DNA from: Mesorhizobium terrae
GTDB lineage: Bacteria; Pseudomonadota; Alphaproteobacteria; Rhizobiales; Rhizobiaceae
Direction: 5' to 3'
Length of the DNA: 64,000 nucleotides
Assembly (NCBI RefSeq): GCF_008727715.1
Contig: NZ_CP044218.1
Location: 3,055,501-3,119,500 of the forward strand
A model generated the notes under the pieces. It was not told where the DNA came from. It ran no database searches and saw only the letters and a list, made by a program, of their open reading frames with translations. Position 1 is the stretch's first letter. Every line of letters starts with the position of its first letter. A program made the translations under genes and the position numbers. This document shows, piece after piece, positions 47,676 to 56,469 of this stretch.

Positions 47676-48335
47676 ATGGATTGGGATTGGGATTTCGTCC
47701 GGCAGATCATGCCGGTGCTGCTCCAGGGGGTGAAGATCACCATTCTGGCGACGGTCCTGGGCTCGATCCTGGCCGCGATCGTGGGGCTTGGGATAGCGTT
47801 GGCGCGGCGCTCGTCGAACCGGCTCGTCTCGCTCGGTGTCGGCTGGTTTGCCGAGTTCATCCGCGGCACGCCGCTTCTGGTGCAGCTCTATTTCATCTTC
47901 TACGTGCTGCCCGACATCGGCATCCTGTTGCCGCCGCTGGTGGCAGGCGTCATCGGCCTTGGCCTGCACTACGGCACCTATACGGCCGAGGTCTACCGCG
48001 CCGGCATCGACAACGTGCCGCGCGGCCAATGGGAAGCGGCCAAGGCCTGCAATCTCAGCGGCCGTCACACCTGGACGCACATCATCCTGCCACAAGCGAT
48101 CCCGCCGATGATCCCGGCCTTGGCCAACTATTTCATCGCCATGTTCAAGGAAACGCCGCTGCTTTCAGCGATCACCGTTCTGGAACTGATGAACCAGGCC
48201 AAGAGCGTCGCCAATACCTACTACCGCTACATCGAGCCGATAACGCTGGTCGGCGCCTTCTTCCTCGTCATCAGCCTCTGCTCGGTCATGCTGCTGCGCT
48301 GGCTGGAGCATCGCTACGGCCGGATCGAAAGATGA
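47676..48335 (+). CDS. ehuD: Ectoine/hydroxyectoine ABC transporter, permease
   Basis: This gene encodes 219 residues. MDWDWDFVRQIMPVLLQGVK and IRGTPLLVQLYFIFYVLPDI, then WEAAKACNLSGRHTWTHIIL as the ATPase-contact loop, mark a HisM-type permease. It is 17 bp after ehuC, and its stop overlaps the eutA ATG (ATGA). The aromatic, acidic N-terminus (MDWDWDF) is a small family signature. Confidence 0.92.
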   Translation: MDWDWDFVRQIMPVLLQGVKITILATVLGSILAAIVGLGIALARRSSNRLVSLGVGWFAEFIRGTPLLVQLYFIFYVLPDIGILLPPLVAGVIGLGLHYGTYTAEVYRAGIDNVPRGQWEAAKACNLSGRHTWTHIILPQAIPPMIPALANYFIAMFKETPLLSAITVLELMNQAKSVANTYYRYIEPITLVGAFFLVISLCSVMLLRWLEHRYGRIER

Positions 48336-49117
48336 AAGCCATGAAACCGTTGCCCGAGATTCGCCTCGAAACGACGCGCCCCGCGCTCGACAAACGTCCG
48401 CTGGAAAAGCGCGTTGGCCTGATCGCTCTGGCCACCGACCACACCAGCGAGGTGGACTTTCGCCGCATGGTGGCGAGCGAGCGCATCGGCGTCTACGTCG
48501 CGCGTATTCCCTATGCCAATCCGACGACACCGGAGAATTTGCGCAAGATGCAGCCTTCGCTTTCGGCGGGCTCAGCGCTGATCCTGCCCGACGAGCCACT
48601 CGACGCCGTCTGCTATTCCTGCACGTCTGCTTCCGTGGTGATCGGCGATGCCGAGATCGAAGCGGCGATCCAGGCGGCAAAGCCCGGTATTCCGGTGGTG
48701 ACGCCACCGATGGCTGGCATGCGCGGCCTCAACGCCCTTGGCACGCAGCGGGTCAGCATCCTGACCCCTTATACGGTCGAGACCAGCCAGCCGATGGCCG
48801 CCTATTTCGCGGCGCATGGCTTCGACATCCAGAGCTTCACGTGCCTCGGTTTCGAGGACGACCGCGAGATGGCGCGCATCACACCAGTTTCGCTTGTCGA
48901 GCTCGCGCGAAAGGCAATGCATCCCCAGGCTGACGCGCTCTTCGTCTCGTGCACCGCGCTGCGCGCCGCGCTCGCTGTTCCGGGCATGGAAGAGGCGATC
49001 GGCCGACCGGTCGTCACCAGCAACCAGGCCAGCGCCTGGAACTGCCTTCGGCTGTGCGGCGACGACACGCCACGGCCGGAGTTCGGCCGGCTGATGACCA
49101 AGCCGCTGGCCGCGTGA
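48332..49117 (+). CDS. eutA: EutA, aspartate/glutamate racemase-like (maleate isomerase-type) protein
   Basis: This gene encodes 261 residues from ATG 48332 within the ehuD stop. The Asp/Glu racemase fold is seen, with the paired cysteine motifs CYSCTSASVVIG (near residue 95) and ALFVSCTALRAA (near 205), and PVVTSNQASAWNCLRLCG. In ectoine clusters EutA works with EutB and EutC to convert 5-hydroxyectoine to ectoine. It is translationally coupled to its neighbours. The exact step is not settled in general knowledge. Confidence 0.9.
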   Translation: MKAMKPLPEIRLETTRPALDKRPLEKRVGLIALATDHTSEVDFRRMVASERIGVYVARIPYANPTTPENLRKMQPSLSAGSALILPDEPLDAVCYSCTSASVVIGDAEIEAAIQAAKPGIPVVTPPMAGMRGLNALGTQRVSILTPYTVETSQPMAAYFAAHGFDIQSFTCLGFEDDREMARITPVSLVELARKAMHPQADALFVSCTALRAALAVPGMEEAIGRPVVTSNQASAWNCLRLCGDDTPRPEFGRLMTKPLAA

Positions 49118-49122
49118 TCGAA

Positions 49123-50112
49123 ATGACGGTTGAGCTTCAGCATATTCGCGCCGCGCGCGAGCGTATTGCCGGCAAGGTCGAGCGGACACGCTGTGTGGTA
49201 TCGCAAAGCCTTTCGGATTGTACCGGTGGTCCGGTTCATCTGAAGCTGGAGAATCATCAGACCACCGGCGCGTTCAAGCTGCGCGGCGCGTCCAACGCAA
49301 TTGCCGCCTTGAATCCGCAGGAGAGATCGCGCGGCGTCGTGGCGGCCTCGACCGGCAATCACGGCCGCGCACTTGCGCATGCCGCCAAGCTCGAAGGCAT
49401 GCGCGCGGTGATCTGCATGTCGAGGCTGGTGCCCGACAACAAGCTCGACGCCATCCGCCGGCTCGGCGCGGATGTCCGCATTGTCGGCAATAGTCAGGAC
49501 GACGCCCAGCAGGAAGTCGACAGGCTGGTGGCGGAGGAAGGGCTCGTCATGCTGCCGCCTTTCGACCACCCCGATATCATCGCCGGGCAGGGCACGCTCG
49601 GGCTGGAAATCATGGAGCAGGTGTCGGACGCTGCGGCCGTGCTGGTGCCGCTCTCCGGCGGCGGGCTGGCGGCGGGTGTCGCCGCGGCGATCAAAGGCGT
49701 CAGTCCGAGTACGAAAATAATAGGCATCTCGATGGTGTGCGGCGCGGCGATGAAAGCGAGCCTCGATGCTGGCCGGCCCGTGCAGGTCGAGGAACTGCCG
49801 ACGCTGGCAGACTCGCTCGGCGGCGGCATCGGACTCGACAACCGGCTGACCTTTGCCATGTGCCGCGCCCTGCTCGACGACGTTGTCCTGCTTTCCGAAG
49901 ACGAGATCGCCGCCGGTATCCGCCATGCCTACGAACAGGAACGCGAGATCGTCGAGGGTGCCGGCGCCGTTGGCATAGCGGCGCTGCTTGCCGGCAAAGT
50001 CGGGGTGAGCGGGCCGACTGTGCTTATCCTCTCCGGCCGCAACATCGACATGGATCTGCACCGCCGCATCGTCTGCGGCGAGGCACCTGCATTGAGGGAG
50101 CGCGCCGCATGA
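49123..50112 (+). CDS. eutB: EutB, threonine dehydratase-like PLP enzyme of hydroxyectoine use
   Basis: This gene encodes 329 residues from ATG 49123; GTG 49114 overlaps the eutA stop and is possible. The fold-type II PLP lysine is in HQTTGAFKLRGASNA (near residue 50), the cofactor phosphate loop in VPLSGGGLAAGVAAA, and GNHGRALAHAAKLEG follows the serine/threonine dehydratase pattern. It should act on the hydroxyl-bearing intermediate from 5-hydroxyectoine. It overlaps eutC by four bases. Confidence 0.9.
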   Translation: MTVELQHIRAARERIAGKVERTRCVVSQSLSDCTGGPVHLKLENHQTTGAFKLRGASNAIAALNPQERSRGVVAASTGNHGRALAHAAKLEGMRAVICMSRLVPDNKLDAIRRLGADVRIVGNSQDDAQQEVDRLVAEEGLVMLPPFDHPDIIAGQGTLGLEIMEQVSDAAAVLVPLSGGGLAAGVAAAIKGVSPSTKIIGISMVCGAAMKASLDAGRPVQVEELPTLADSLGGGIGLDNRLTFAMCRALLDDVVLLSEDEIAAGIRHAYEQEREIVEGAGAVGIAALLAGKVGVSGPTVLILSGRNIDMDLHRRIVCGEAPALRERAA

Positions 50113-51101
50113 GCCGCATGACCATTCTCACCGAAGCAGAACTGCGCAAGATCGTGACGCTCGATCTCGACACTGTCGCCGGTATCGAGAACGCTTTCCG
50201 CTCCTTGGCCACGCTGCCAGTGGCGATGCCACCGATTCTCAGGCTCGACATGCCCGAGCAGCGCGGCGAAGTCGACGTGAAGACGGCCTATGTGCCGGGC
50301 ATCGACGGTTTCGCGATCAAGATCAGCCCCGGTTTCTTCGACAATCCGAAGCTTGGCCTGCCCAGCGTCAACGGGATGATGATTTTACTTTCGGCAAGGA
50401 CAGGCCTGATCGAGGCGCTGCTGCTCGACAATGGCTATCTTACCGATATCCGCACGGCGGCCGCTGGAGCGGTCGCGGCCAGGCATCTGTCGCGTGCTGA
50501 CTCGAAGGTCGCGGCGATCTTCGGCGCCGGCATGCAGGCTCGATTGCAGCTTGAAGCGTTGCGTCTCGTCAGGCCTATCGAGGAAGCGCGCATCTGGGCG
50601 CGCGACGCCGCCAAGGCCGAGGCGACCGCAGCCTACTTGCGCGACAAGCTCGGCATTCTGGTGCGTGCGGAACCGGACGCGGCAAAGGCGGCGGCCGGGG
50701 CTGACGTCATCGTCACCACCACGCCGTCGACCGAGCCGCTGATCAAGGCCGGTTTCGTCTCGGTCGGACAACACATCACCGCCATGGGTTCGGATGCCGA
50801 GCACAAGAACGAGATCGCGCCGACAATCCTTGGCATGGCCGATCTCTATGTCGCCGACTACGCTAAGCAGACGCGGCGTCTGGGCGAGCTTCATCATGCC
50901 ATCGAGGCGGCAGTCTTTGCCGCCGACGCCGAGGTCACCGAACTCGGCCAAATCATAGCTGGAGAAAAGCCCGGCCGCCGCTCGGCAAGCGACATCACCA
51001 TCGCCGACCTCACCGGTACCGGCGTGCAGGACACCGCGATCGCTACGCTCACCCGCGACCGCGCGCGGGCGGCCAATGCCGGAACCATTTTTGAGAGCTG
51101 A
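50109..51101 (+). CDS. eutC: EutC, ornithine cyclodeaminase/mu-crystallin family enzyme
   Basis: This gene encodes 330 residues. The Rossmann turn VAAIFGAGMQARLQLEALRL (near residue 137) and DVIVTTTPSTEPLI, GQHITAMGSDAEHKNEI and GTGVQDTAIATL mark the ornithine cyclodeaminase/mu-crystallin family, which uses NAD(P). Together with EutA and EutB it is thought to convert 5-hydroxyectoine to ectoine. Its start overlaps the eutB stop. A palindromic repeat separates it from eutD. Confidence 0.9.
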   Translation: MSRMTILTEAELRKIVTLDLDTVAGIENAFRSLATLPVAMPPILRLDMPEQRGEVDVKTAYVPGIDGFAIKISPGFFDNPKLGLPSVNGMMILLSARTGLIEALLLDNGYLTDIRTAAAGAVAARHLSRADSKVAAIFGAGMQARLQLEALRLVRPIEEARIWARDAAKAEATAAYLRDKLGILVRAEPDAAKAAAGADVIVTTTPSTEPLIKAGFVSVGQHITAMGSDAEHKNEIAPTILGMADLYVADYAKQTRRLGELHHAIEAAVFAADAEVTELGQIIAGEKPGRRSASDITIADLTGTGVQDTAIATLTRDRARAANAGTIFES

Positions 51102-51113
51102 TGCCTGGCCAAA

Positions 51114-51158
51114 GCGTGATCCGAAAAAGTGGGAGCCGGTTTTCCGAAAAGATCGCGC
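51114..51158. repeat. Rhizobial intergenic palindrome (AAAAGTGGGA type)
   Basis: GCGTGATC at 51114-51121 and GATCGCGC at 51151-51158 form a 7-of-8 inverted repeat around GAAAAAGTGGGAGCCGGTTT and CCGAAAA. The form CGAAAAGTGGGAACCGGTTTTCGGAAAAG is a widespread intergenic element in Mesorhizobium and Rhizobium. It lies 13 bp after the eutC stop and 80 bp before eutD, inside the operon. Confidence 0.75.
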
Positions 51159-51237
51159 TCGAACACCAAACTGACGACGAGCCGGATTCAACGGAGTTGA
51201 AACAGGCTCCAGGCCCAACAAACGAGGACCAAGAACG

Positions 51238-52416
51238 ATGCAGCCGAACCTGAAATTCTCGCGGAGCGAATTTGCCGATCGCCTCGCCAAGACGCGCAAG
51301 GCCATGGAGGTGAGGGGCGTCGATCTTCTGATCATCAGCGATCCCTCCAACATGGCCTGGCTAACGGGATACGACGGCTGGTCCTTCTATGTGCATCAGG
51401 CCGTCATCGTGCCGCCTTCGGGCGAACCGGTCTGGTATGGTCGTGGCCAGGATGCCAACGGTGCCAAGCGCACCGCCTATCTCGCCCACGACAACATCGT
51501 CGGTTACGCCGATCATTATGTGCAGTCGACCGAGCGCCATCCGATGGACTATCTCGCCACTGTGCTTGCCGAGCGCGGTTGGGACAAGCTCACCGTCGGC
51601 GTCGAGATGGACAATTACTGGTTCTCGGCTGCTGCCTTCGCTGCCCTGCAGAAGCACCTGCCCAATGCTCGCTTTGCCGATGCCACCGCGCTGGTGAACT
51701 GGCAGCGCGCCGTGAAGAGCCCGACCGAGATCGACTACATGCGCAAGGCCGCCCGCATCGTCGAAGCCATGCACCAGCGCATCGTCGACAAGATCGAGGT
51801 CGGCATGCGCAAATGCGATCTGGTCGCCGAAATCTACGATGCCGGCACGCGCGGCATCGACGACATCGGCGGTGACTATCCGGCGATCGTGCCGCTGCTG
51901 CCGTCGGGCGCAGATGCCTCGGCGCCGCATCTGACCTGGGACGACAAGCCGATGCAGGTGAACGAGGGCACGTTCTTCGAGATCGCCGGCTGCTACAACC
52001 GCTACCACTGTCCGCTGTCGCGCACCGTCTTCCTCGGCAAGCCGACGCAGGCCTTCCTCGATGCAGAAAAGGCGACGCTGGAGGGCATGGAGGCCGGCCT
52101 TGCCGCCGCCAAGCCCGGCAATGCCTGCGAAGACATCGCCAATGCTTTCTTCGCGGTGCTCAAGAAATACGGCATCGTCAAGGACAACCGCACCGGCTAC
52201 TCGATCGGTCTGTCCTATCCGCCGGACTGGGGCGAGCGCACGATGAGCCTGCGCCCCGGCGACCGCACCGAACTCAAACCCGGCATGACTTTCCATTTCA
52301 TGACCGGTCTTTGGTTGGAGACGATGGGGCTGGAGATCACCGAATCGATCCTGATCACCGACACCGGCGTCGAATGCCTGGCCAATGTGCCGCGCAAGCT
52401 CTTCGTGAAGGACTGA
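51238..52416 (+). CDS. eutD: Ectoine hydrolase (M24/creatinase fold)
   Basis: This gene encodes 392 residues. It opens the ectoine ring to N-acetyl-diaminobutyrate (DoeA). The creatinase N-domain (DLLIISDPSNMAWLTGYDGW, YGRGQDANGAKRTAYLAHDN) and M24 C-domain (AVKSPTEIDYMRKAARIVEA, FFEIAGCYNRYHCPLSRTVF, GYSIGLSYPPDWGERTMSLR) are present. The metal ligands of true M24 peptidases are replaced, as expected for a non-peptidase hydrolase. AAGGACCAAGAACG precedes the ATG. EutE starts five bases after the stop. Confidence 0.93.
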   Translation: MQPNLKFSRSEFADRLAKTRKAMEVRGVDLLIISDPSNMAWLTGYDGWSFYVHQAVIVPPSGEPVWYGRGQDANGAKRTAYLAHDNIVGYADHYVQSTERHPMDYLATVLAERGWDKLTVGVEMDNYWFSAAAFAALQKHLPNARFADATALVNWQRAVKSPTEIDYMRKAARIVEAMHQRIVDKIEVGMRKCDLVAEIYDAGTRGIDDIGGDYPAIVPLLPSGADASAPHLTWDDKPMQVNEGTFFEIAGCYNRYHCPLSRTVFLGKPTQAFLDAEKATLEGMEAGLAAAKPGNACEDIANAFFAVLKKYGIVKDNRTGYSIGLSYPPDWGERTMSLRPGDRTELKPGMTFHFMTGLWLETMGLEITESILITDTGVECLANVPRKLFVKD

Positions 52417-52421
52417 GGCCG

Positions 52422-53423
52422 ATGTCAGCACTGCGTCCGTCGCCGATCACGGCGACCGTCGACTTCGAGCGCGACGGCGTCCAGCACGGTTTCCTGCGCC
52501 TGCCTTACAGCCGCGACGATTCCGCCTGGGGTTCCGTGATGATCCCGGTCTGCGTTATCCGCAACGGCAAAGGCTCGACGGCGCTGCTCACCGGCGGCAA
52601 TCATGGCGACGAGTATGAGGGGCCGCTGGCACTCTATGAACTCGCCCGCGCGCTCGACCCGAAAAAAGTTTCCGGCACGGTCATCATCGTGCCGGCGATG
52701 AACTATCCGGCCTTCCGCGCCGGCACGCGTACCTCGCCGATCGACAAGGGCAACATGAACCGCTCTTTCCCCGGCCGGCCCCACGGCACGGTGACCGAGA
52801 AGATCGCGGACTATTTCCAGCGCGAGCTGCTCCCCCGCGCGGACATCGTGTTTGACTTCCACTCCGGCGGCCGAACGCTGGACTTCGTGCCGTTCTGTGC
52901 CGCGCACATGCTGGCGGACAAGGCGCAGGAAGCGAAGGCCTTTGCAGCGGTCGAGGCCTTCTCGGCGCCGTTCTCGATGCGCATGACCGAGATCGATGCG
53001 GTCGGCATGTACGACACCGCGGCCGAGGAGATGGGCAAGGTCTTCGTCACCACCGAGCTTGGCGGCGGCGGGACGTCGCGGGCGGAAACCGTGCGCATCG
53101 CCCGCCGTGGCATCCTCAACGTGCTTCGCCACGCTGGCATCGTCGATGGTGTGGTCGAGAAGCGCAGAACCCAGTGGCTGGATATGCCCTCGGATGATTG
53201 CTTCGCCTTCGCCGAAGATGACGGCATGATCGAGACCATGGTCGACCTCGGTGAGCCAGTCGAGGATAGCCAGGTGGTGGCGCGCATCCATTCCTTGGGC
53301 CGCACCGGTCAGACCCCGCAAGAGATCAGGGCCAGAATGTCGGGCCTGCTGGCCGCGCGCCATTTCCCCGGCTTGGTCAAGGCCGGCGATTGCGTCTCGG
53401 TGATTGGTGCGCTGGTCTCCTGA
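52422..53423 (+). CDS. eutE: N-acetyl-diaminobutyrate deacetylase (aspartoacylase-like)
   Basis: This gene encodes 333 residues. The succinylglutamate desuccinylase/aspartoacylase zinc site is visible: GGNHGDEYEGPLALYELARA (His and Glu, near residue 60) and DIVFDFHSGGRTLDFVPFC (His, near 145), with NMNRSFPGRP as the carboxylate-binding arginine segment. It corresponds to DoeB, which removes acetate from the EutD product to give diaminobutyrate for the transaminase at 39943. It is the last gene of the operon. Confidence 0.93.
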   Translation: MSALRPSPITATVDFERDGVQHGFLRLPYSRDDSAWGSVMIPVCVIRNGKGSTALLTGGNHGDEYEGPLALYELARALDPKKVSGTVIIVPAMNYPAFRAGTRTSPIDKGNMNRSFPGRPHGTVTEKIADYFQRELLPRADIVFDFHSGGRTLDFVPFCAAHMLADKAQEAKAFAAVEAFSAPFSMRMTEIDAVGMYDTAAEEMGKVFVTTELGGGGTSRAETVRIARRGILNVLRHAGIVDGVVEKRRTQWLDMPSDDCFAFAEDDGMIETMVDLGEPVEDSQVVARIHSLGRTGQTPQEIRARMSGLLAARHFPGLVKAGDCVSVIGALVS

Positions 53424-53743
53424 TGTTTCCGACGAGCCAGTTGCGATGTCCGCCTGGGATAAGTTCAATTGGATGCGTGGGGGACGCCTGAATTCCAGTG
53501 TGAGGCATTCCGGCCTCGAGGCCGTCATTCCGCTTCCGCGTCTCGCCGCGGTCACTCGTCAGCACGCGGCCTAGACCTTCGCAAGGACTGGCTTTTTCTA
53601 CCCACCGGCGTGGCCCTGTGGTATGTAGGTGCCGCAATTCCACTGAGGAGACGGGGATATTCCGCTCTACCATGCAGGGCGCTCCAGCAGGGCTGGTATG
53701 GCGCGGATTGTCTGACGTGCGGTGATAATCAGGGAGCAATGCC
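53424..53743. other. Intergenic stretch after the ectoine operon
   Basis: This 320-bp gap has no convincing gene. It contains a perfect 14-bp palindrome, CGGCCTCGAGGCCG, at 53511-53524, without a T-tract. The right end must carry the promoter of the cytochrome c gene. Plus-strand openings across it lack recognisable motifs. Confidence 0.4.
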
Positions 53744-54124
53744 ATGCGCGTGATAGCGCTTCTTGCGGTCTTGTCCATCGCGACGTTTGTCAGCCACCCC
53801 GCGCAGGCGCAGGACGCCGCCGCAGGTGAAAAAGTGTTCACAAAATGCAAAGTCTGCCATATCGCCGACCAGGATAGGAACCTGATCGGCCCGTCGCTGC
53901 ACGGCGTCATTGGGCGCACCGCCGGCACGCATCCCAACTTCGCCTATTCGGCTGCGATGGTCGCGGCCGGAAAATCCGGCGTCAAATGGGATGAGCCGAC
54001 CTTGACGACGTATCTTCACGACCCCCGGGCCATGGTCAAGGGAACCAAGATGACATTTCCCGGTCTCAAGGACGATCAGGACATAACCAACGTCATCGCC
54101 TACCTGAAACAGGTTTCCAAGTAA
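53744..54124 (+). CDS. Periplasmic class I c-type cytochrome
   Basis: This gene encodes 126 residues from ATG 53744, after AGGGAG. A signal peptide (MRVIALLAVLSIATFVSHPA, cleaved near QAQ) precedes one haem-binding CKVCH. The class I fold is supported by GPSLHGVIGRTAGTHPNF and a distal Met in GTKMTFPGLKDDQDITNVIA. It resembles mitochondrial-type/c2 cytochromes. It should carry electrons to a terminal oxidase, possibly the one encoded at 56-60.7 kb. Confidence 0.92.
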   Translation: MRVIALLAVLSIATFVSHPAQAQDAAAGEKVFTKCKVCHIADQDRNLIGPSLHGVIGRTAGTHPNFAYSAAMVAAGKSGVKWDEPTLTTYLHDPRAMVKGTKMTFPGLKDDQDITNVIAYLKQVSK

Positions 54125-54221
54125 GTGGGGAGCGATCCAGGCTCCTCGATGGCTGCATGCTCATCCCGAAAGACGATGGTCAGCCGGCAACTTCACGGTT
54201 GAGAGTGTCGCGTCCTTGCCG

Positions 54222-54302
54222 TCACGACGGCAGGGCACAAAACCCCAACAGCAGCAGAATAATGATGCCAAGGCCGAGTATGAGAAGCGTCTGATTGTCC
54301 AT
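54222..54302 (-). CDS. Putative 26-residue single-span membrane protein
   Basis: The opening runs from ATG (54302) to TGA (54222) and encodes MDNQTLLILGLGIIILLLLG followed by FCALPS. It is a single hydrophobic helix with a short polar N-terminus, and GAAGGTGAAGG precedes the start. Small one-helix proteins of this form are common in rhizobia and are often overlooked. No homologue is claimed. A chance hydrophobic opening cannot be excluded at this size. Confidence 0.4.
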   Translation of the reverse strand: MDNQTLLILGLGIIILLLLGFCALPS

Positions 54303-54619
54303 GACCTTCACCTTCGACCGGGGCGCATGATCCCAGAAATCGGGAGCGATCTTCTAAAAGGGTCAGGCACCAATCTAAGTGGTACAGCGTCCTTGACGCC
54401 CAAGAGGGCGAACGGCGGCGTATCAGAATACCGAAGAAAGGCCTGTGGAGCCAGCGCGTCGCTTCGGCAGCGATCACGCCTTCCGACGAAAGCGGGACAA
54501 AAAGGGCACGAAGGAGTATGTTGGTCATGGGTTGAGGTCGCGGTTTGCGTGGCCAGCCATGCTGAGCGGTAGCCCTGCGAAACCCGAGACCTTGCCGGAC
54601 CTGATTTGGAGGAACGGCC
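54303..54619. other. Gap before the DUF2189 gene
   Basis: No gene was seen in this 317-bp gap. A minus-strand opening overlaps it but lacks motifs. It should hold promoters for the small minus-strand opening and for the DUF2189 gene, whose start is preceded by GGAGGAACGGCC. Confidence 0.35.
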
Positions 54620-55441
54620 ATGGCAAGCTTTCACGTGATTGCAGGCGCCAGCGAAACGCTGGTGCACACCAAAGTCAGAAAAATCCGCGTTTCCGACCTT
54701 TTTGATGCGCTCAGGCGCGGTATCGACGACTTCATGGTCAAGCCCTCGCATATCGTGTTTTTGTGCATGATCTATCCCCTCGTCGGCGTGGTACTTGCCA
54801 CCTGGACATCGGGAGAAAACGCACTGCCGCTGCTGTTTCCGCTGTTGTCCGGCTTTGCGCTGATCGGTCCGTTCGCGGCGATCGGTCTCTACGAGATCAG
54901 CCGAAGGCGGGAAGCCGGGCTCGATTCATCCTGGCGCCACGCCTTCGAGATCAGGCACTCTCCGGCGCTGCCTTCCATCGCGGCGGTCGGGATCATGCTG
55001 TTCGCGATCTTCATCACGTGGCTTTTGACAGCCAAGGTTTTCTACGAGCACCTGTTCGGCCCCGAGCCGCCGGCGTCACTGTCCAGCTTTATCGCCGAGA
55101 TATTCGCCACAGGCCGCGGCTGGACGCTGATCGTGCTCGGTCACGCCATAGGGTTCGCATTTGCCGTGGCCGTGTTGTGCACGACCGTGGTCGCTTTCCC
55201 GCTGCTGCTTGATCGCGACGTCGGCGCCTACGAGGCCATACACACATCGGTGCGCGTCGTCCTCGCCAACCCGATCGTTATGGCCGTCTGGGGACTGATC
55301 GTCGCCATTGGGCTGATCATCGGCTCGCTGCTTGTATTCGCGGGATTGGCGGTCGTGCTGCCAATTCTCGGTCATTCCACCTGGCATCTATACCGCAAGG
55401 TGGTGGAGCCGCCGCCGTCGAGAGCGGGCAAGCCAGCCTAG
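54620..55441 (+). CDS. DUF2189 integral membrane protein
   Basis: This gene encodes 273 residues from ATG 54620, after TTGGAGGAA. About six membrane helices are present, including FLCMIYPLVGVVLATW, LSGFALIGPFAAIGLYEISR and VLGHAIGFAFAVAVLCTTVV. The N-terminal DLFDALRRGIDDFMVKPSH and VAFPLLLDRDVGAYEAIHTS are the typical landmarks of DUF2189. Its function is unknown; members often lie near respiratory genes, as here. Confidence 0.85.
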   Translation: MASFHVIAGASETLVHTKVRKIRVSDLFDALRRGIDDFMVKPSHIVFLCMIYPLVGVVLATWTSGENALPLLFPLLSGFALIGPFAAIGLYEISRRREAGLDSSWRHAFEIRHSPALPSIAAVGIMLFAIFITWLLTAKVFYEHLFGPEPPASLSSFIAEIFATGRGWTLIVLGHAIGFAFAVAVLCTTVVAFPLLLDRDVGAYEAIHTSVRVVLANPIVMAVWGLIVAIGLIIGSLLVFAGLAVVLPILGHSTWHLYRKVVEPPPSRAGKPA

Positions 55442-55480
55442 GAAGTCGTCTCTCATCATGACGGCGCGGGCATCGGGTTT

Positions 55481-55954
55481 TCAGTGTGCCAGATGGCTGA
55501 AGCGGGCGACCCGCGCACCTTGCAACAGGGAACGGAAGTCATCGGCATTGACGTGCACCAGCGTCTTGTGGTCTCCGGCTTCGAAGTAGACGTCTGTGTC
55601 CACATCGAAGCTTTCGTCAAGAATGACCGGCACGTCGTAGGCGGCACCTACCGGTGGCACCGCGCCAATGTCGCAGTCGCTGAACAATTGGCTGACTTCA
55701 TCTTCCGAAGCGAGGCCGAGCCGTCTGTCCACGACGGCCTGCAGCGTGTTGAGCTCGATACGGTGGTTGCTTGGCACAACCGCGAGCGCATAGCCCGTCT
55801 CATGGTGAACCAGCACCGACTTGGCGAGCCGGCGGCCCGGAACATGCGCTGCCTGCGCCGTCTGGCTGCTGGTCGCGGTCCTGTGGTGGGTAACGGTATC
55901 GTAGTGGATACCCTTGCCGACAATATAGTCCTTGAGTTTTGTTGCGATCGTCAT
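55481..55954 (-). CDS. YbaK/EbsC-type aminoacyl-tRNA deacylase-like protein
   Basis: This gene encodes 157 residues. The YbaK/prolyl-tRNA editing fold shows VTHHRTATSSQTAQAAHVPG, the conserved Lys in RLAKSVLVHHETGYALAVVP, and GAVPPVGAAYDVPVILDESF (the GxxxPxG loop). Free-standing members hydrolyse mischarged tRNAs or have been adapted to other roles. It is on the minus strand downstream of the oxidase operon, 119 bp past the subunit IV stop, so it may be read from the same transcript. Confidence 0.85.
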   Translation of the reverse strand: MTIATKLKDYIVGKGIHYDTVTHHRTATSSQTAQAAHVPGRRLAKSVLVHHETGYALAVVPSNHRIELNTLQAVVDRRLGLASEDEVSQLFSDCDIGAVPPVGAAYDVPVILDESFDVDTDVYFEAGDHKTLVHVNADDFRSLLQGARVARFSHLAH

Positions 55955-56073
55955 CGTGGGCGCCTTTCGGTTGGAGGTGGTGACGCATCGGAGAACGAGG
56001 CCGCCATTGTCCTCCCATCATTTTTCCTGTCAACGAAGAACGCGACCTGGCGCGGGCCAAACGGCGAAAACAC

Positions 56074-56460
56074 CTACGGTCCCATGCCGAACGACAGCAC
56101 GCGTGTAAGCTCGGTATAGTCGGACTCGAGCGCCATGATCGTGACGAAGACCAGGATCAGCAGTGGGGGCACCAGGATCGCATAGGCAAGCGCGAGCCGC
56201 TCCCACGCCATATGCATGAACACGGCGACGATCAGCCCGGCCTTGAGCATCATGAATGTAACGATCAGGCCCCATCTGAGAAGTCCCTGAAGGCCGAAAT
56301 AGTCGATGCTGTAGGAACCGGCGCTGAGGACGAACAGCCAGCCCCAGACGACGAGATAAAGCTTGATCGGATGCTGCTGGCCCTCCGCATGTACCGATGC
56401 AGGCGCGGGGGCGGCGGCGCTGCCATGCAGCCCGTGATCTTGCGCTTCCGCTTGTGCCAT
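56074..56460 (-). CDS. Cytochrome oxidase subunit IV-like protein (CtaF type)
   Basis: This gene encodes 128 residues. A histidine/glutamine-rich N-terminus is followed by three hydrophobic helices, IKLYLVVWGWLFVLSAGSYS, LIVTFMMLKAGLIVAVFMHM and LAYAILVPPLLILVFVTIMA. The arrangement matches the small subunit IV of caa3/aa3-type oxidases. It is the last of five co-directional oxidase genes, nine bases after the second subunit III gene. Confidence 0.82.
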   Translation of the reverse strand: MAQAEAQDHGLHGSAAAPAPASVHAEGQQHPIKLYLVVWGWLFVLSAGSYSIDYFGLQGLLRWGLIVTFMMLKAGLIVAVFMHMAWERLALAYAILVPPLLILVFVTIMALESDYTELTRVLSFGMGP

Positions 56461-56469
56461 CGCTCCACC

